From: DASSKW01 sp035701115
Lineage (GTDB): Bacteria; Pseudomonadota; Gammaproteobacteria; Natronospirales; REEB76
DNA length: 40,467 bases
Assembly (NCBI GenBank): GCA_035701115.1
Contig: DASSOA010000079.1
Location: 1 to 40,467 of the forward strand
Direction of reading: 5' to 3'
Position numbers and translations under genes: made by a program. Within the stretch, counting starts at the first letter, position 1, and each line of letters opens with the position of its first letter. The notes beneath the pieces were generated by a model. That model worked only from the letters and a program-made list of their open reading frames with translations, did no database searches and had not been told where the DNA came from. Of the stretch, positions 7,108-15,059 are shown piece by piece.

Positions 7108-7662
7108 ATGCCGATGACGGTAAGCGATGCAATACGTACCCGGCGCGCAACGCGGAGTTACACCGGCGAGCCACTGACATCCGAGCAGATCCATACTTTG
7201 CTCGATGCGGCAATCCATGCGCCCAGTGCGCGCAACGAGCAACCCTGGAGTTTTGCGATTGTCCAGAACCGTGCGCTGCTGGCCTCGCTGTCGGCGGAAA
7301 TCAAATCGTCGTTGATGCATGATCCGGCGTGGCGCGAACACCTGCCGCTTGCCGATCCCGATTTCGATGTTTTCTACGGCGCTGGCACGGTGATCGTGAT
7401 CTGCGCGAGAACTGAAGGCTTTGGCCCGGTCGGCGATTGCTATCTGGCGGCGCAGAATCTGATGTTGGCGGCCTGCGAATTGGGACTTGCGACCTGCCCG
7501 ATCGGGCTCGCGCGTGACACGCTGCAATCGTCAACGTGGCGCAAGCGGCTGGGCATACCTGAAGGCGTTCAGCCGGTATTGCCGGTGGCCGCCGGTCACC
7601 CGGCCGCAAATATGCCGGCCACGACGCGCCGTCCCCCGACCATCCACGCCTGGATCCGGTAG
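7108..7662 (+). CDS. Nitroreductase-family FMN oxidoreductase
   Basis: 184 residues with the nitroreductase pattern: N-terminal IRTRRATRSYTGEPL (FMN phosphate binding arginines near 10-17), APSARNEQPWSFAIV (about 38-52), the central helix and CELGLATCPIGLA (about 124-136), and a C-terminal VLPVAAGHP. The family transfers electrons from NAD(P)H through FMN to nitro compounds, quinones or related acceptors. The AGGAGA site overlaps the ftsH stop and ATG 7108 follows six bases later, so it is co-expressed with ftsH. Members of this family are common in FNR/Anr-controlled clusters. Substrate cannot be predicted. Confidence 0.9.
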   Translation: MPMTVSDAIRTRRATRSYTGEPLTSEQIHTLLDAAIHAPSARNEQPWSFAIVQNRALLASLSAEIKSSLMHDPAWREHLPLADPDFDVFYGAGTVIVICARTEGFGPVGDCYLAAQNLMLAACELGLATCPIGLARDTLQSSTWRKRLGIPEGVQPVLPVAAGHPAANMPATTRRPPTIHAWIR

Positions 7663-7719
7663 CCAAATAAATAATTGCGGAGCCTGCGACCTTTGCCTTG
7701 CCTGGGGCATCTTATAGGC

Positions 7720-8298
7720 ATGGCAAGCCCATTTCAGCAAGCGGTTGATGCAGACCTGATCGAGCGGGCCCGGCAGGGCGAACCGGCGGCGCACGCTGCG
7801 CTGTTCGACCGGTTCGGACGTGCCGTCTACAACCTGGCTCGCCGCCTGCTCGTCAAGCCGGATCTGGCGGAAGACGTTTTGCAGGACACATTTGTCGAAG
7901 TGTTGCGCCAGCTCGACGGATTCCGTGGCGAGGCGCCATTCGGCATGTGGGTAAGGCGCATTGCGGTAAACCACTGTCTGATGTATTTGCGCTCGCCGTG
8001 GCAGCGGCGGCGCCTGGAACTCGATGGCGACGACGACGGCGTGATGCCGTCCGCTGCCGACGGCAATTTCGACGTGCTCGATCTCGAGCGCGCGCTCGCG
8101 GCGCTGCCGCCGGAGGCCCGTGCCGTCGTGTGGTTGCACGACGTCGAAGGTTATACGCATCAGGAAATCGGCCGGATGCTGAATGCCACGTCCAGTTTTT
8201 CCAAATCCCAGCTGGTGCGCGCCTATGCGCGGATGCGCGGCTGGGCATCGAGCAATGCAGCAGGTGAACAATCATGCACGCCACTACTGAGCAACTGA
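7720..8298 (+). CDS. ECF-family RNA polymerase sigma factor
   Basis: 192 residues containing sigma region 2 (about 25-95; DLAEDVLQDTFVEVLRQLDGF and the FGMWVRRIAVNHCLMYLR -10 recognition part) and region 4 (about 125-185; ALPPEARAVVWLHDVEGYTHQEIG then a helix-turn-helix). There is no region 1 or 3, as expected for group 4 sigma factors. ATG 7720 is the most likely start; an upstream TTG at 7675 would add 15 residues that do not look like sigma. No good ribosome binding site precedes either. Its 3' end overlaps the anti-sigma start by 25 bases, a tight stoichiometric arrangement. The target promoters, likely including its own, could not be recognised. Confidence 0.93.
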   Translation: MASPFQQAVDADLIERARQGEPAAHAALFDRFGRAVYNLARRLLVKPDLAEDVLQDTFVEVLRQLDGFRGEAPFGMWVRRIAVNHCLMYLRSPWQRRRLELDGDDDGVMPSAADGNFDVLDLERALAALPPEARAVVWLHDVEGYTHQEIGRMLNATSSFSKSQLVRAYARMRGWASSNAAGEQSCTPLLSN

Positions 8299-8900
8299 CA
8301 GCGCTGCGCGACGGCGAACCGGTCGCCGCGGAAGTGCAGTCGCATGTGTGCGACTGCAGGGAGTGCTCGTCTGCGCTGGATGCACTCGCGGAACTGCGCC
8401 GGCAGCTTGGAACGCTTCCGGAGTTCGCGCTGCCTGAACAGGCTTTCGAGAAAATCCGCCAGCGCATGGCGCAGGGTGAACGCACGCTGCGGAAACGGAA
8501 CAACTGGCTGCGCGCGGCCAGCGTGGCGATGGTGGCTTCCGTGGTGGTGGCGGTGACCCTGGCCATGTTCCCGCAGGCGGCGCGACCGCCGGTCGGTATC
8601 GCAAGCGCGGGCACGGCACCATCCGAATCGGTGCCGCAACTGATTACACAGTCACGCTACCTGGAAAATGCGGTGCTGTCGCTCAATTCGGACGCCGATC
8701 ACCTGATGATCAGTGCCGGAACTGCAGCCACTGTTGCCGCACTCGAGGATCGCATCGCGCTGATTGATTACGAGATCAACAAGGCATCGGTGGACCCGCG
8801 GCAGCAGAGCCGGCTGTCACAACTCTGGCAGCAGCGTGTGTCGTTGCTGCAATCGCTTGCCGCGGTGCGCTATGCGCAGGTGGCGAGCAGCAATATCTGA
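8274..8900 (+). CDS. Membrane-anchored zinc-finger anti-sigma factor
   Basis: 208 residues. Near residue 24 the sequence HVCDCREC fits the ZAS signature H-x3-C-x2-C of zinc-binding anti-sigma domains, here in the cytoplasmic part (1-80). A single transmembrane helix follows at about 82-102, then a periplasmic part (about 103-208) that is partly helical and may sense the signal. The start overlaps the sigma gene and has an AGGTGA site eight bases upstream. The product should hold the sigma factor at the membrane until proteolysis or a redox or metal change at the zinc site releases it. The signal is unknown. Confidence 0.85.
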   Translation: MHATTEQLTALRDGEPVAAEVQSHVCDCRECSSALDALAELRRQLGTLPEFALPEQAFEKIRQRMAQGERTLRKRNNWLRAASVAMVASVVVAVTLAMFPQAARPPVGIASAGTAPSESVPQLITQSRYLENAVLSLNSDADHLMISAGTAATVAALEDRIALIDYEINKASVDPRQQSRLSQLWQQRVSLLQSLAAVRYAQVASSNI

Positions 8901-8922
8901 TTTGGTTTTGGAGGTGATCGCC

Positions 8923-10008
8923 ATGAAATCGAGATACGTTATTTTTGCAGCCGTCATGCTGGCATTTGCGCCGCCGATGTCATTTGCCGACGGTTCCACG
9001 CAGCAGGCCGCCGCACAGCGGCAGGCCGCGGAAGCGAAGTTGCAGGCGACCCAGGAAAATCGTCAGCAACTCGAGCAACAGTTGCAGGAAGCACGGGCAA
9101 AGTTGCAGGAGCTTGCCCAGCGGGTTGCACAGTTGTCACTGCAACTGAGCAGGCCGGACTGGAACGGCGGCGGCAACTTCCGGATTTACAAACGGCTGCG
9201 AAGTATTGATATGCACCGCGCGATTCTCGGGATCACGATTGCCAGCATGGAGAAACAGAAAATGCAGGACGACGGCGTCAAAGTCGTCGCCGTGACACCC
9301 GGTGGCCCGGCCGATACCGCCGGCTTGCGTGCGGGCGATGTAATCACCGCCATCAACGACAAATCGTTTGCCGCGACAAAGCACAGATCGCCGAATGACA
9401 TGCTGCTTGCATTCATGGATACCGTAAAACCCGGTGACGCGCTCAAGGTCACTTACCGGCGCGATGGCAAGGCCGCAACCGCAAATCTCACGGCCGGCAA
9501 ACTGGATAGAGGCAGTTTTGATTTCGCATTCGATATGCCGCCCATGCCGCCGATCCCCCCGGCAGCGCCGGGAGCACCGGAACCGCCCATGCCACCTGCA
9601 GCACCGGAACCACCCATGCCGCCGCATCTCGCCTGGTTCATCGACACCGACCAGCCCTGGGGTGACATGCAGCTGGTGCCGCTGACGCCCACGCTCGGTC
9701 AGTATTTCGGAACCGACAAGGGACTGCTGGTCGTGCACGTGGCGAAACACGATGCGCTGAAACTCCAGGATGGCGATGTGATCCTGAACATTGGCGGCCG
9801 CGACCCCGGCAGTCCGCCGCACGCGATGCGCATCCTGCGTTCCTATAAGGCTGGCGAAACCGTCACATTGGAAATCATGCGCAAGGGCAAGCCGGTCAAA
9901 CTCGATGTCAAGCTGCCCGACGCGGCACAGCAGGGCGGTGGCGGTATTTCGGAACTTTACCGTGACTTCCAGTTCGGGCCCGCGTTTCTGCATTTTGGTT
10001 TTGAATGA
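8923..10008 (+). CDS. Exported double-PDZ protein with coiled coil and Pro/Met-rich linker
   Basis: 361 residues. A signal peptide (MKSRYVIFAAVMLAFAPPMSFA) leads into a Gln/Ala-rich coiled coil (about 27-77), a first PDZ domain (about 98-195; GVKVVAVTPGGPADTAGLRAG with the carboxylate-binding region), a proline- and methionine-rich linker (about 203-235, repeats of MPP and PEPPMPP), and a second PDZ-like domain (about 250-335). It has no HtrA protease triad. ATG 8923 is set by GGAGGTGAT just upstream. It lies 22 bases after the anti-sigma gene and is followed by a terminator, so sigma, anti-sigma and PDZ protein form one operon. By analogy with PDZ parts of DegS and RseP, it may tune anti-sigma turnover, but that is inference; it could equally be an effector of the sigma regulon. 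Confidence 0.85.
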   Translation: MKSRYVIFAAVMLAFAPPMSFADGSTQQAAAQRQAAEAKLQATQENRQQLEQQLQEARAKLQELAQRVAQLSLQLSRPDWNGGGNFRIYKRLRSIDMHRAILGITIASMEKQKMQDDGVKVVAVTPGGPADTAGLRAGDVITAINDKSFAATKHRSPNDMLLAFMDTVKPGDALKVTYRRDGKAATANLTAGKLDRGSFDFAFDMPPMPPIPPAAPGAPEPPMPPAAPEPPMPPHLAWFIDTDQPWGDMQLVPLTPTLGQYFGTDKGLLVVHVAKHDALKLQDGDVILNIGGRDPGSPPHAMRILRSYKAGETVTLEIMRKGKPVKLDVKLPDAAQQGGGGISELYRDFQFGPAFLHFGFE

Positions 10009-10045
10009 ACTGTCAGATACCCGTACTCTTGAGCCCCCGTTATGT

Positions 10046-10071
10046 CCCCGCCCCACGCGGGGTCTTTTTTT
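10046..10071 (+). terminator. Intrinsic terminator after the PDZ gene
   Basis: CCCCGC (10046-10051), loop CCCAC, GCGGGG (10057-10062), then TC and a run of seven T. It ends the sigma/anti-sigma/PDZ operon 37 bases after the PDZ stop and separates it from queA. Confidence 0.9.
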
Positions 10072-10110
10072 GCGAAGCCGGGCATCCGAACCTGATACTA
10101 TCCGCATGCC

Positions 10111-11148
10111 ATGCAACGCCGCGATTTCCATTACGACCTGCCACCCGAGCTGATCGCGCAGCATCCGTTACCGGAACGGACAGCAAGCCGTCTGTTGTGC
10201 CTCGACGGCGCCAGCGGTGCATTCCAGGACCGGCAATTTCGCGATCTGCCCTCATTGCTGCGCGCCGACGATTTGCTGGTATTCAACGACACGCGCGTGA
10301 TACCGGCGCGGCTTTACGGCCGCAAGGAAAGCGGCGGCGCGGTCGAGTTTCTGGTGGAACGCATGCTCGATGCGCACACCGCACTGGTGCAGGCCCGGGC
10401 CAGCAAGCCGTTGCGCGCTGGAATGAAGATTCGCGTCGCGGATGCAGCCGACGTCATTGTGCTGGGTCATGAAGAAGGTTTCGTCAAACTCGCATTTCGC
10501 GAGGTCGAGTTGCCCGATTTTCTGTACCGGCACGGACATGTGCCACTGCCACCGTATATGCAGCGCGAAGACGAGGCGGAGGATCAGGCGCGTTACCAGA
10601 CGGTCTATGCAAAGGTGCCCGGCGCGGTGGCCGCGCCGACAGCGGGCCTGCATTTCGACGAACCGCTGTTGCAGGCGCTCGAACAGTTGGGTGTGCGCAA
10701 AACTTTCGTCACGCTGCATGTCGGTGCAGGTACGTTCCAGCCCATGCGCGTAGACGACATCCAGCAGCACCGCATGCACAGCGAACAGGCGTTCGTGTCC
10801 GAGGCGGTTTGCGAAGCGGTCGCTGAAACCCGCCGGCGCGGCGGGCGCGTGGTCGCCGTCGGCACGACCGCTGTGCGCAGCCTCGAGGCGGCCGCCGCGA
10901 GTGGTACACTGCAAGCCTTTGCCGGAGAAACCGACATCTTTATATATCCCGGTTACCGGTTCCGGGTCGTGGACGCGCTGATCACCAATTTTCATTTACC
11001 GGAATCCACCCTGATCATGCTGGTGTCGGCCTTTGCCGGACGCGAGCAGGTGCTGGCGGCCTACCGGCACGCGGTCGCGCAGCGTTACCGGTTTTTCAGC
11101 TACGGGGATGCCATGTTCGTCACCCCCAGGCCGGCAGCCGGATCGTAA
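10111..11148 (+). CDS. queA: S-adenosylmethionine:tRNA ribosyltransferase-isomerase
   Basis: 345-residue QueA, which adds the epoxycyclopentane moiety from SAM to preQ1 at tRNA position 34 in queuosine synthesis. Family landmarks are the start RRDFHYDLPPELIAQHPL, the DDLLVFNDTRVIPARL segment (about 51-66), GAVAAPTAGLHFDEPLL (about 171-187), TLHVGAGTFQPM (about 200-211) and YPGYRFRVVDALITNFHLPEST near 280-300. Length is normal. ATG 10111 matches the family N-terminus. No ribosome binding site is evident, and a possible -10 (TACTAT at 10096-10101) would make the transcript nearly leaderless. In most relatives tgt follows directly; here a metallopeptidase gene lies between. Confidence 0.97.
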   Translation: MQRRDFHYDLPPELIAQHPLPERTASRLLCLDGASGAFQDRQFRDLPSLLRADDLLVFNDTRVIPARLYGRKESGGAVEFLVERMLDAHTALVQARASKPLRAGMKIRVADAADVIVLGHEEGFVKLAFREVELPDFLYRHGHVPLPPYMQREDEAEDQARYQTVYAKVPGAVAAPTAGLHFDEPLLQALEQLGVRKTFVTLHVGAGTFQPMRVDDIQQHRMHSEQAFVSEAVCEAVAETRRRGGRVVAVGTTAVRSLEAAAASGTLQAFAGETDIFIYPGYRFRVVDALITNFHLPESTLIMLVSAFAGREQVLAAYRHAVAQRYRFFSYGDAMFVTPRPAAGS

Positions 11149-11163
11149 AGCAAAACGGAGCTG

Positions 11164-11185
11164 GCCCGAACTCGGGCGCGTTTTT
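11164..11185 (+). terminator. Probable intrinsic terminator after queA
   Basis: GCCCG (11164-11168), loop AACT, CGGGC (11173-11177), then GCG and five T (11181-11185). The three-base gap before the T-run makes it weaker than the others in the window. Confidence 0.55.
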
Positions 11186-11277
11186 GTGGTCAATCTTCAT
11201 CTGACTGACCTGCACAGTCTGCGGGGAACGTTGTATGGTTTACGCCCTTCCGGTTTACTCAAAGAGGACACACTGTC

Positions 11278-13383
11278 ATGTCACGATTCAACTGGATTCT
11301 CGCGCTGGCGGTCGCCGGCCTGTGTACCGCCTGCTCGCCGCATTCGTCCTCGAAGGGCACGGCTCAGTCGTCCGCGGCAGCCTCATCTGACGCTGCCATG
11401 TCCGAATCGAACCTCGGCATCAATCCGTCCTATATAGACCACGCCGTCAAGCCCGGCGACGATTTTTTCATGTACGCCAACGGCGCCTGGTACAAGACCG
11501 CGACGATTCCGGGCGATTTCTCCAGCACCGGTTCGTTTCTGGATGTTTTCAAGCAGACCGAGAAACAGACCGCCGATCTGATCCAGAATGCCGGCGCGAG
11601 CAACCCCACCCCCGGCAGCAACGCGCGCAAGATTGCCGATTATTACGCGGCCTACATGGATACCGCGGCAATCGACAAGGCCGGCCTTTCACCGCTGAAA
11701 CCCGAGCTCGATGCCATTGATGCGATCAAGACGCGCGTGGATCTCGCGCGCGTGCTCGGCAGCCGTCTGCGCGCGGATGTTGATCCGATCAATGCCACGC
11801 ACTGGCACACCCAGAACCTGTTCGGCCTGTTCGTGACCAAGGGCCTGGAAGAGGACTCGTTGCAGATTCCGTATCTGTTGCAGGGCGGCCTCGGCATGCC
11901 AAGTCGCGATTACTATCTGTCGAACGATCCGCATATGGTCAAGGCGCGCGAACAGTACCAGGTGTATGTGGCCTCGCTGCTGAAACTGGCCGGCGTGGCC
12001 GACGCGGAAAAGAAGGCGCAGGTGATTTTCGGACTGGAAACCAAAATTGCGCGGGCACAGGAGAGCCTGGTTGACAGCGAAGACATCCAGCATGCGAAGA
12101 CCATCTGGAGCACCGCGGAATTTTCCAGGAAAGCGCCGGGTCTCGACTGGAGCGCTTATTTCAAGTCAGCCGGACTCGACGGCGTGAAACGCTTCGACGT
12201 GTGGCAGCCGTCTGCAATCGCGGGTCTGTCGAAGCTGGTCGGTGATCAGCCGATCGGTGCGTGGAAGGACCTGCTGGTCTTTCATACCCTGAATGCAGCC
12301 GCACCGCTGTTGCCCAAGGCATTCGCCGATCTCAACTTCAAATTCTTCGGCACCGACCTGCAAGGCACTCCCGAACAGCGCGCGCGCGAGAAACGCGCCA
12401 TCGGCGCCACCAATACCGATCTCGGCGACGCCGTCGGTCAGCTCTACGTCGCGAAATATTTTCCGGCGTCGTCCAAGGCCGCGGCCGAGAAGATGGTTGA
12501 CAATCTGCTCACCGCATTCCGGGAAGGCATCCAGAATCTGAGCTGGATGGCGCCGTCCACCAAAGCCAAGGCCGAAGCCAAGCTGACGACCTTGAAGGTA
12601 GGCGTCGGGTATCCGGATCACTGGGTTGATTATTCCGCGCTGGTAATCAAGCCCGATGACGCGCTGGGTAACCACCTGCGCGTGCTGAAATTCGAATACG
12701 AGCTCGCCAAAGCCAAGATCGGCAAACCGATTGATCGTGGCGAATGGTGGATGACGCCGCAGACCGTGAACGCGGTGAATCTGCCGATCCAGAATGCGCT
12801 GAACTTCCCGGCCGCGATCCTGCAGCCGCCGTTCTTCGACCCCAAGGCCGACCCGGCCGCCAATTACGGCGCAATCGGCGCGATCATCGGACATGAAATC
12901 AGCCACAGCTTCGACAACACCGGCGCCGACTTCGATGCGGAAGGCCGCTTGCGCAACTGGTGGACGCCTGCCGACCTGAAACACTTCAAGGCAGCCACCG
13001 ACGCGCTGGCCAAGCAGTTCGACGGATATGAGGCGCTGCCTGGCCTGCACGTCAACGGCAAACAGACCCTGGGTGAAGACATTGCCGACGTGTCTGGGCT
13101 GACCGCCGCCTACCGGGCCTATCACCTGTCGCTGAACGGCCAGTCCGCACCGGTCATTGACGGCCTGACCGGCGATCAGCGCTTCTTCATTGCGTTCGGC
13201 CAGGCTTGGCGCAGCAAGATCCGCGACGCGGCACTGCGGCAACGGCTTGCGACCGACGTGCACGCGCCGCCGCATTTCCGCGCCGAAACCGTGCGCAATC
13301 TCGATCCCTGGTATCAGGCGTTCGACGTCAAACCCGGCCAGACGCTTTATCTCGCGCCCGACAAACGCGTGAAGATCTGGTAG
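11278..13383 (+). CDS. M13-family (neprilysin/PepO-like) zinc metallopeptidase, probable lipoprotein
   Basis: 701-residue M13 peptidase. The N-terminal hydrophobic segment ends in GLCTAC, a slightly unusual lipobox (Cys19), predicting export and lipid attachment in the envelope. The M13 N-terminal domain begins around GINPSYIDHAVKPGDDFFMYANGAWYK. The catalytic part has the substrate-binding NAVNLPIQNALNFPAAIL near 500, zinc motif GHEISHSFD near 540 and GEDIADVSG near 601 with the third zinc ligand. The C-terminus VKIW is typical. An AGAGGA site precedes ATG 11278. It is flanked by terminators on both sides, so it is a single-gene unit inserted between queA and tgt. It should cleave short peptides; the substrate is unknown. 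Confidence 0.94.
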   Translation: MSRFNWILALAVAGLCTACSPHSSSKGTAQSSAAASSDAAMSESNLGINPSYIDHAVKPGDDFFMYANGAWYKTATIPGDFSSTGSFLDVFKQTEKQTADLIQNAGASNPTPGSNARKIADYYAAYMDTAAIDKAGLSPLKPELDAIDAIKTRVDLARVLGSRLRADVDPINATHWHTQNLFGLFVTKGLEEDSLQIPYLLQGGLGMPSRDYYLSNDPHMVKAREQYQVYVASLLKLAGVADAEKKAQVIFGLETKIARAQESLVDSEDIQHAKTIWSTAEFSRKAPGLDWSAYFKSAGLDGVKRFDVWQPSAIAGLSKLVGDQPIGAWKDLLVFHTLNAAAPLLPKAFADLNFKFFGTDLQGTPEQRAREKRAIGATNTDLGDAVGQLYVAKYFPASSKAAAEKMVDNLLTAFREGIQNLSWMAPSTKAKAEAKLTTLKVGVGYPDHWVDYSALVIKPDDALGNHLRVLKFEYELAKAKIGKPIDRGEWWMTPQTVNAVNLPIQNALNFPAAILQPPFFDPKADPAANYGAIGAIIGHEISHSFDNTGADFDAEGRLRNWWTPADLKHFKAATDALAKQFDGYEALPGLHVNGKQTLGEDIADVSGLTAAYRAYHLSLNGQSAPVIDGLTGDQRFFIAFGQAWRSKIRDAALRQRLATDVHAPPHFRAETVRNLDPWYQAFDVKPGQTLYLAPDKRVKIW

Positions 13384-13411
13384 AAACCGGCAGTCATTGA
13401 CACCCAACCTG

Positions 13412-13440
13412 AAGGCCGCGCCATAAAGCGCGGCCTTTTT
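13412..13440 (+). terminator. Intrinsic terminator after the M13 peptidase gene
   Basis: AAGGCCGCGC (13412-13421), loop CATAAA, GCGCGGCCTT (13428-13437) and T-run to 13440. Perfect 10-bp stem, 28 bases after the stop codon. Confidence 0.93.
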
Positions 13441-13441
13441 C

Positions 13442-13494
13442 TTCGAGCTGCCGGTAAACTAGCGCCCGGGGTTCGAGCTACTGGTCTGGTAAAC
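13442..13494. repeat. Imperfect direct repeat upstream of tgt
   Basis: TTCGAGCTGCCGGTAAAC (13442-13459) recurs 30 bases later as TTCGAGCT (13472-13479) ... GGTAAAC (13488-13494), with five extra bases in the second copy. It fills the space between the terminator and the tgt start, so it lies where a promoter or operator must be. No function is established. Confidence 0.45.
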
Positions 13495-13501
13495 ATTGCG
13501 C

Positions 13502-14608
13502 ATGAAATTCGAATTACTGCATACCGATGGCGCCGCACGGCGCGGTCGTCTTACCTTCGATCGCGGCACGGTCGAGACGCCGGCGTTCATGCCGGTCGGC
13601 ACCTATGGCACGGTCAAGGCCATGACTCCCGAAGAATTGCGCGACGTCGGCGCCGAGATCATTCTCGGCAATACGTTTCACCTCATGTTGCGGCCGGGCA
13701 CGGAAATCATCCGCGCACACGGCGATCTGCACGATTTCATGCATTGGGACGGCCCGATCCTCACCGATTCCGGCGGTTTCCAGGTGTTCAGCCTCGCCGA
13801 GTTGCGCAAGATCAGCGAGCAGGGCGTGAGCTTTCAGTCACCGGTGAACGGCGACAAGGTGTTTCTCAGTCCCGAAGACTCGATCCGGGTTCAGCACGAG
13901 CTGGGCTCCGACATCATCATGGTGTTCGACGAATGCACCCCGTACCCCGCGGACGAAACCACGGCGAGGACGTCAATGGAATTGTCGCTGCGCTGGGCGC
14001 GGCGCTCCCGGGATGCACATGGCGGTCACGGTGCCGCATTGTTTGGCATCGTGCAGGGTGGCATGTATCCGGCATTGCGGGAAGCGTCGCTTGCCGGTTT
14101 GACCGATATCGGCTTCGACGGTTACGCGCTCGGCGGCTTGTCGGTGGGCGAGAGCGAGGTGGAGCGGCTGCAGGTACTCGACGCCATCGCGCCGCAGCTG
14201 CCGGCGGACAAGCCGCATTATCTGATGGGGGTCGGGACGCCGGAGGACCTGGTGGAGGCGGTTGCGCGCGGCGTGGACATGTTCGATTGCGTGCTGCCGA
14301 CGCGCAATGCCCGCAATGGGCATCTGTTTACCCATCGCGGCGTGCTCCGCATCCGCAACAGCGCCAATCAGGCCGATACGCGGCCGATTGACGATACCTG
14401 CGGCTGTTACACCTGTCGCCACTACAGCCGGGCCTACCTGCGGCATCTGGACAAGTGCGGCGAAATTCTCGCGCCCCGGCTGATGACCATCCACAACCTT
14501 TATTACTACCAGTCCCTGATGCGGGACATGCGGACCGCGATCGAGGCGGGGCGGTTCGAGGCATTTGCAGCCGGCTTCAAGGCCGCCCGGCAGCCGGACC
14601 CCGGTTGA
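13502..14608 (+). CDS. tgt: Queuine/preQ1 tRNA-ribosyltransferase
   Basis: 368-residue bacterial TGT, which exchanges guanine-34 for preQ1 in tRNAs with GUN anticodons. Visible: VETPAFMPVGTYGTVKAM (24-41), ILTDSGGFQVFSLAE with Asp89, GVDMFDCVLPTRNARNG with the nucleophile Asp near 262, and a zinc site CGCYTCRHYSRAYLRHL near 300-316. ATG 13502 gives the family start MKFELL; the TTG six bases earlier is less likely. It is first in a run with yajC, secD and secF, a classic gammaproteobacterial order. Confidence 0.98.
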   Translation: MKFELLHTDGAARRGRLTFDRGTVETPAFMPVGTYGTVKAMTPEELRDVGAEIILGNTFHLMLRPGTEIIRAHGDLHDFMHWDGPILTDSGGFQVFSLAELRKISEQGVSFQSPVNGDKVFLSPEDSIRVQHELGSDIIMVFDECTPYPADETTARTSMELSLRWARRSRDAHGGHGAALFGIVQGGMYPALREASLAGLTDIGFDGYALGGLSVGESEVERLQVLDAIAPQLPADKPHYLMGVGTPEDLVEAVARGVDMFDCVLPTRNARNGHLFTHRGVLRIRNSANQADTRPIDDTCGCYTCRHYSRAYLRHLDKCGEILAPRLMTIHNLYYYQSLMRDMRTAIEAGRFEAFAAGFKAARQPDPG

Positions 14609-14708
14609 AATAGCCGCAATGCAGGCTCACGCGGCCCGCCAGACGTTGTAAAATCGAGCCTTTGCGCCGTTTCCCCGGCCCCCAGACTCCAAACCAGCAG
14701 GATTTGCC

Positions 14709-15041
14709 ATGAGTTCCTTCATTCCCAATGCCCTTGCCGCTGCAGCGCCTGCCCCTCAGGGCAGCGACCCGGTGGTAACGATTGTGATGTTCGTCGCGAT
14801 CATCGCGTTTTTCTGGTTCTTCCTGATCAGGCCGCAGCAGAAAAAGCAGAAAGAACACCAGAAGCTGCTGGAGGCGCTCGGCAAGGGCGACGAGGTGGTG
14901 ACCAGCGGCGGCATGCTCGGCCGCATCAAGGACGTCGGGGACCAGTTCATTACCCTGGAAATTGCCAGCGGCGTAGACGTCCGCATACAGAAACAGGCCG
15001 TGGGTACCGTGCTGCCCAAAGGCACCATCAAAAACCTCTAA
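14709..15041 (+). CDS. yajC: Sec translocase auxiliary subunit YajC
   Basis: 110 residues: short lead, one transmembrane helix (about 20-42, VVTIVMFVAIIAFFWFFLIRP), then a basic region RPQQKKQKEHQKLLEALGKGDEV and a small cytoplasmic domain with VVTSGGMLGRI. YajC associates with SecD and SecF in the inner membrane. It lies 18 bases before secD and 100 bases after tgt; an AGGAT site precedes the ATG. A possible -10 (TAAAAT at 14649-14654) lies in the gap, with no convincing -35. Confidence 0.97.
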   Translation: MSSFIPNALAAAAPAPQGSDPVVTIVMFVAIIAFFWFFLIRPQQKKQKEHQKLLEALGKGDEVVTSGGMLGRIKDVGDQFITLEIASGVDVRIQKQAVGTVLPKGTIKNL

Positions 15042-15059
15042 ATTGCCCGGAAATTTTCT

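Noticed and set aside
7693..7718. TTGCCT and TATAGG upstream of the sigma gene as a promoter
   Set aside because: Spacing is only about 14 bases and the -10 is too close to the start codon; no ECF-type motif was seen either.
12166..13407. Minus-strand open frame of 413 codons
   Set aside because: It is antisense to the M13 peptidase catalytic domain; an artefact of high GC third positions.
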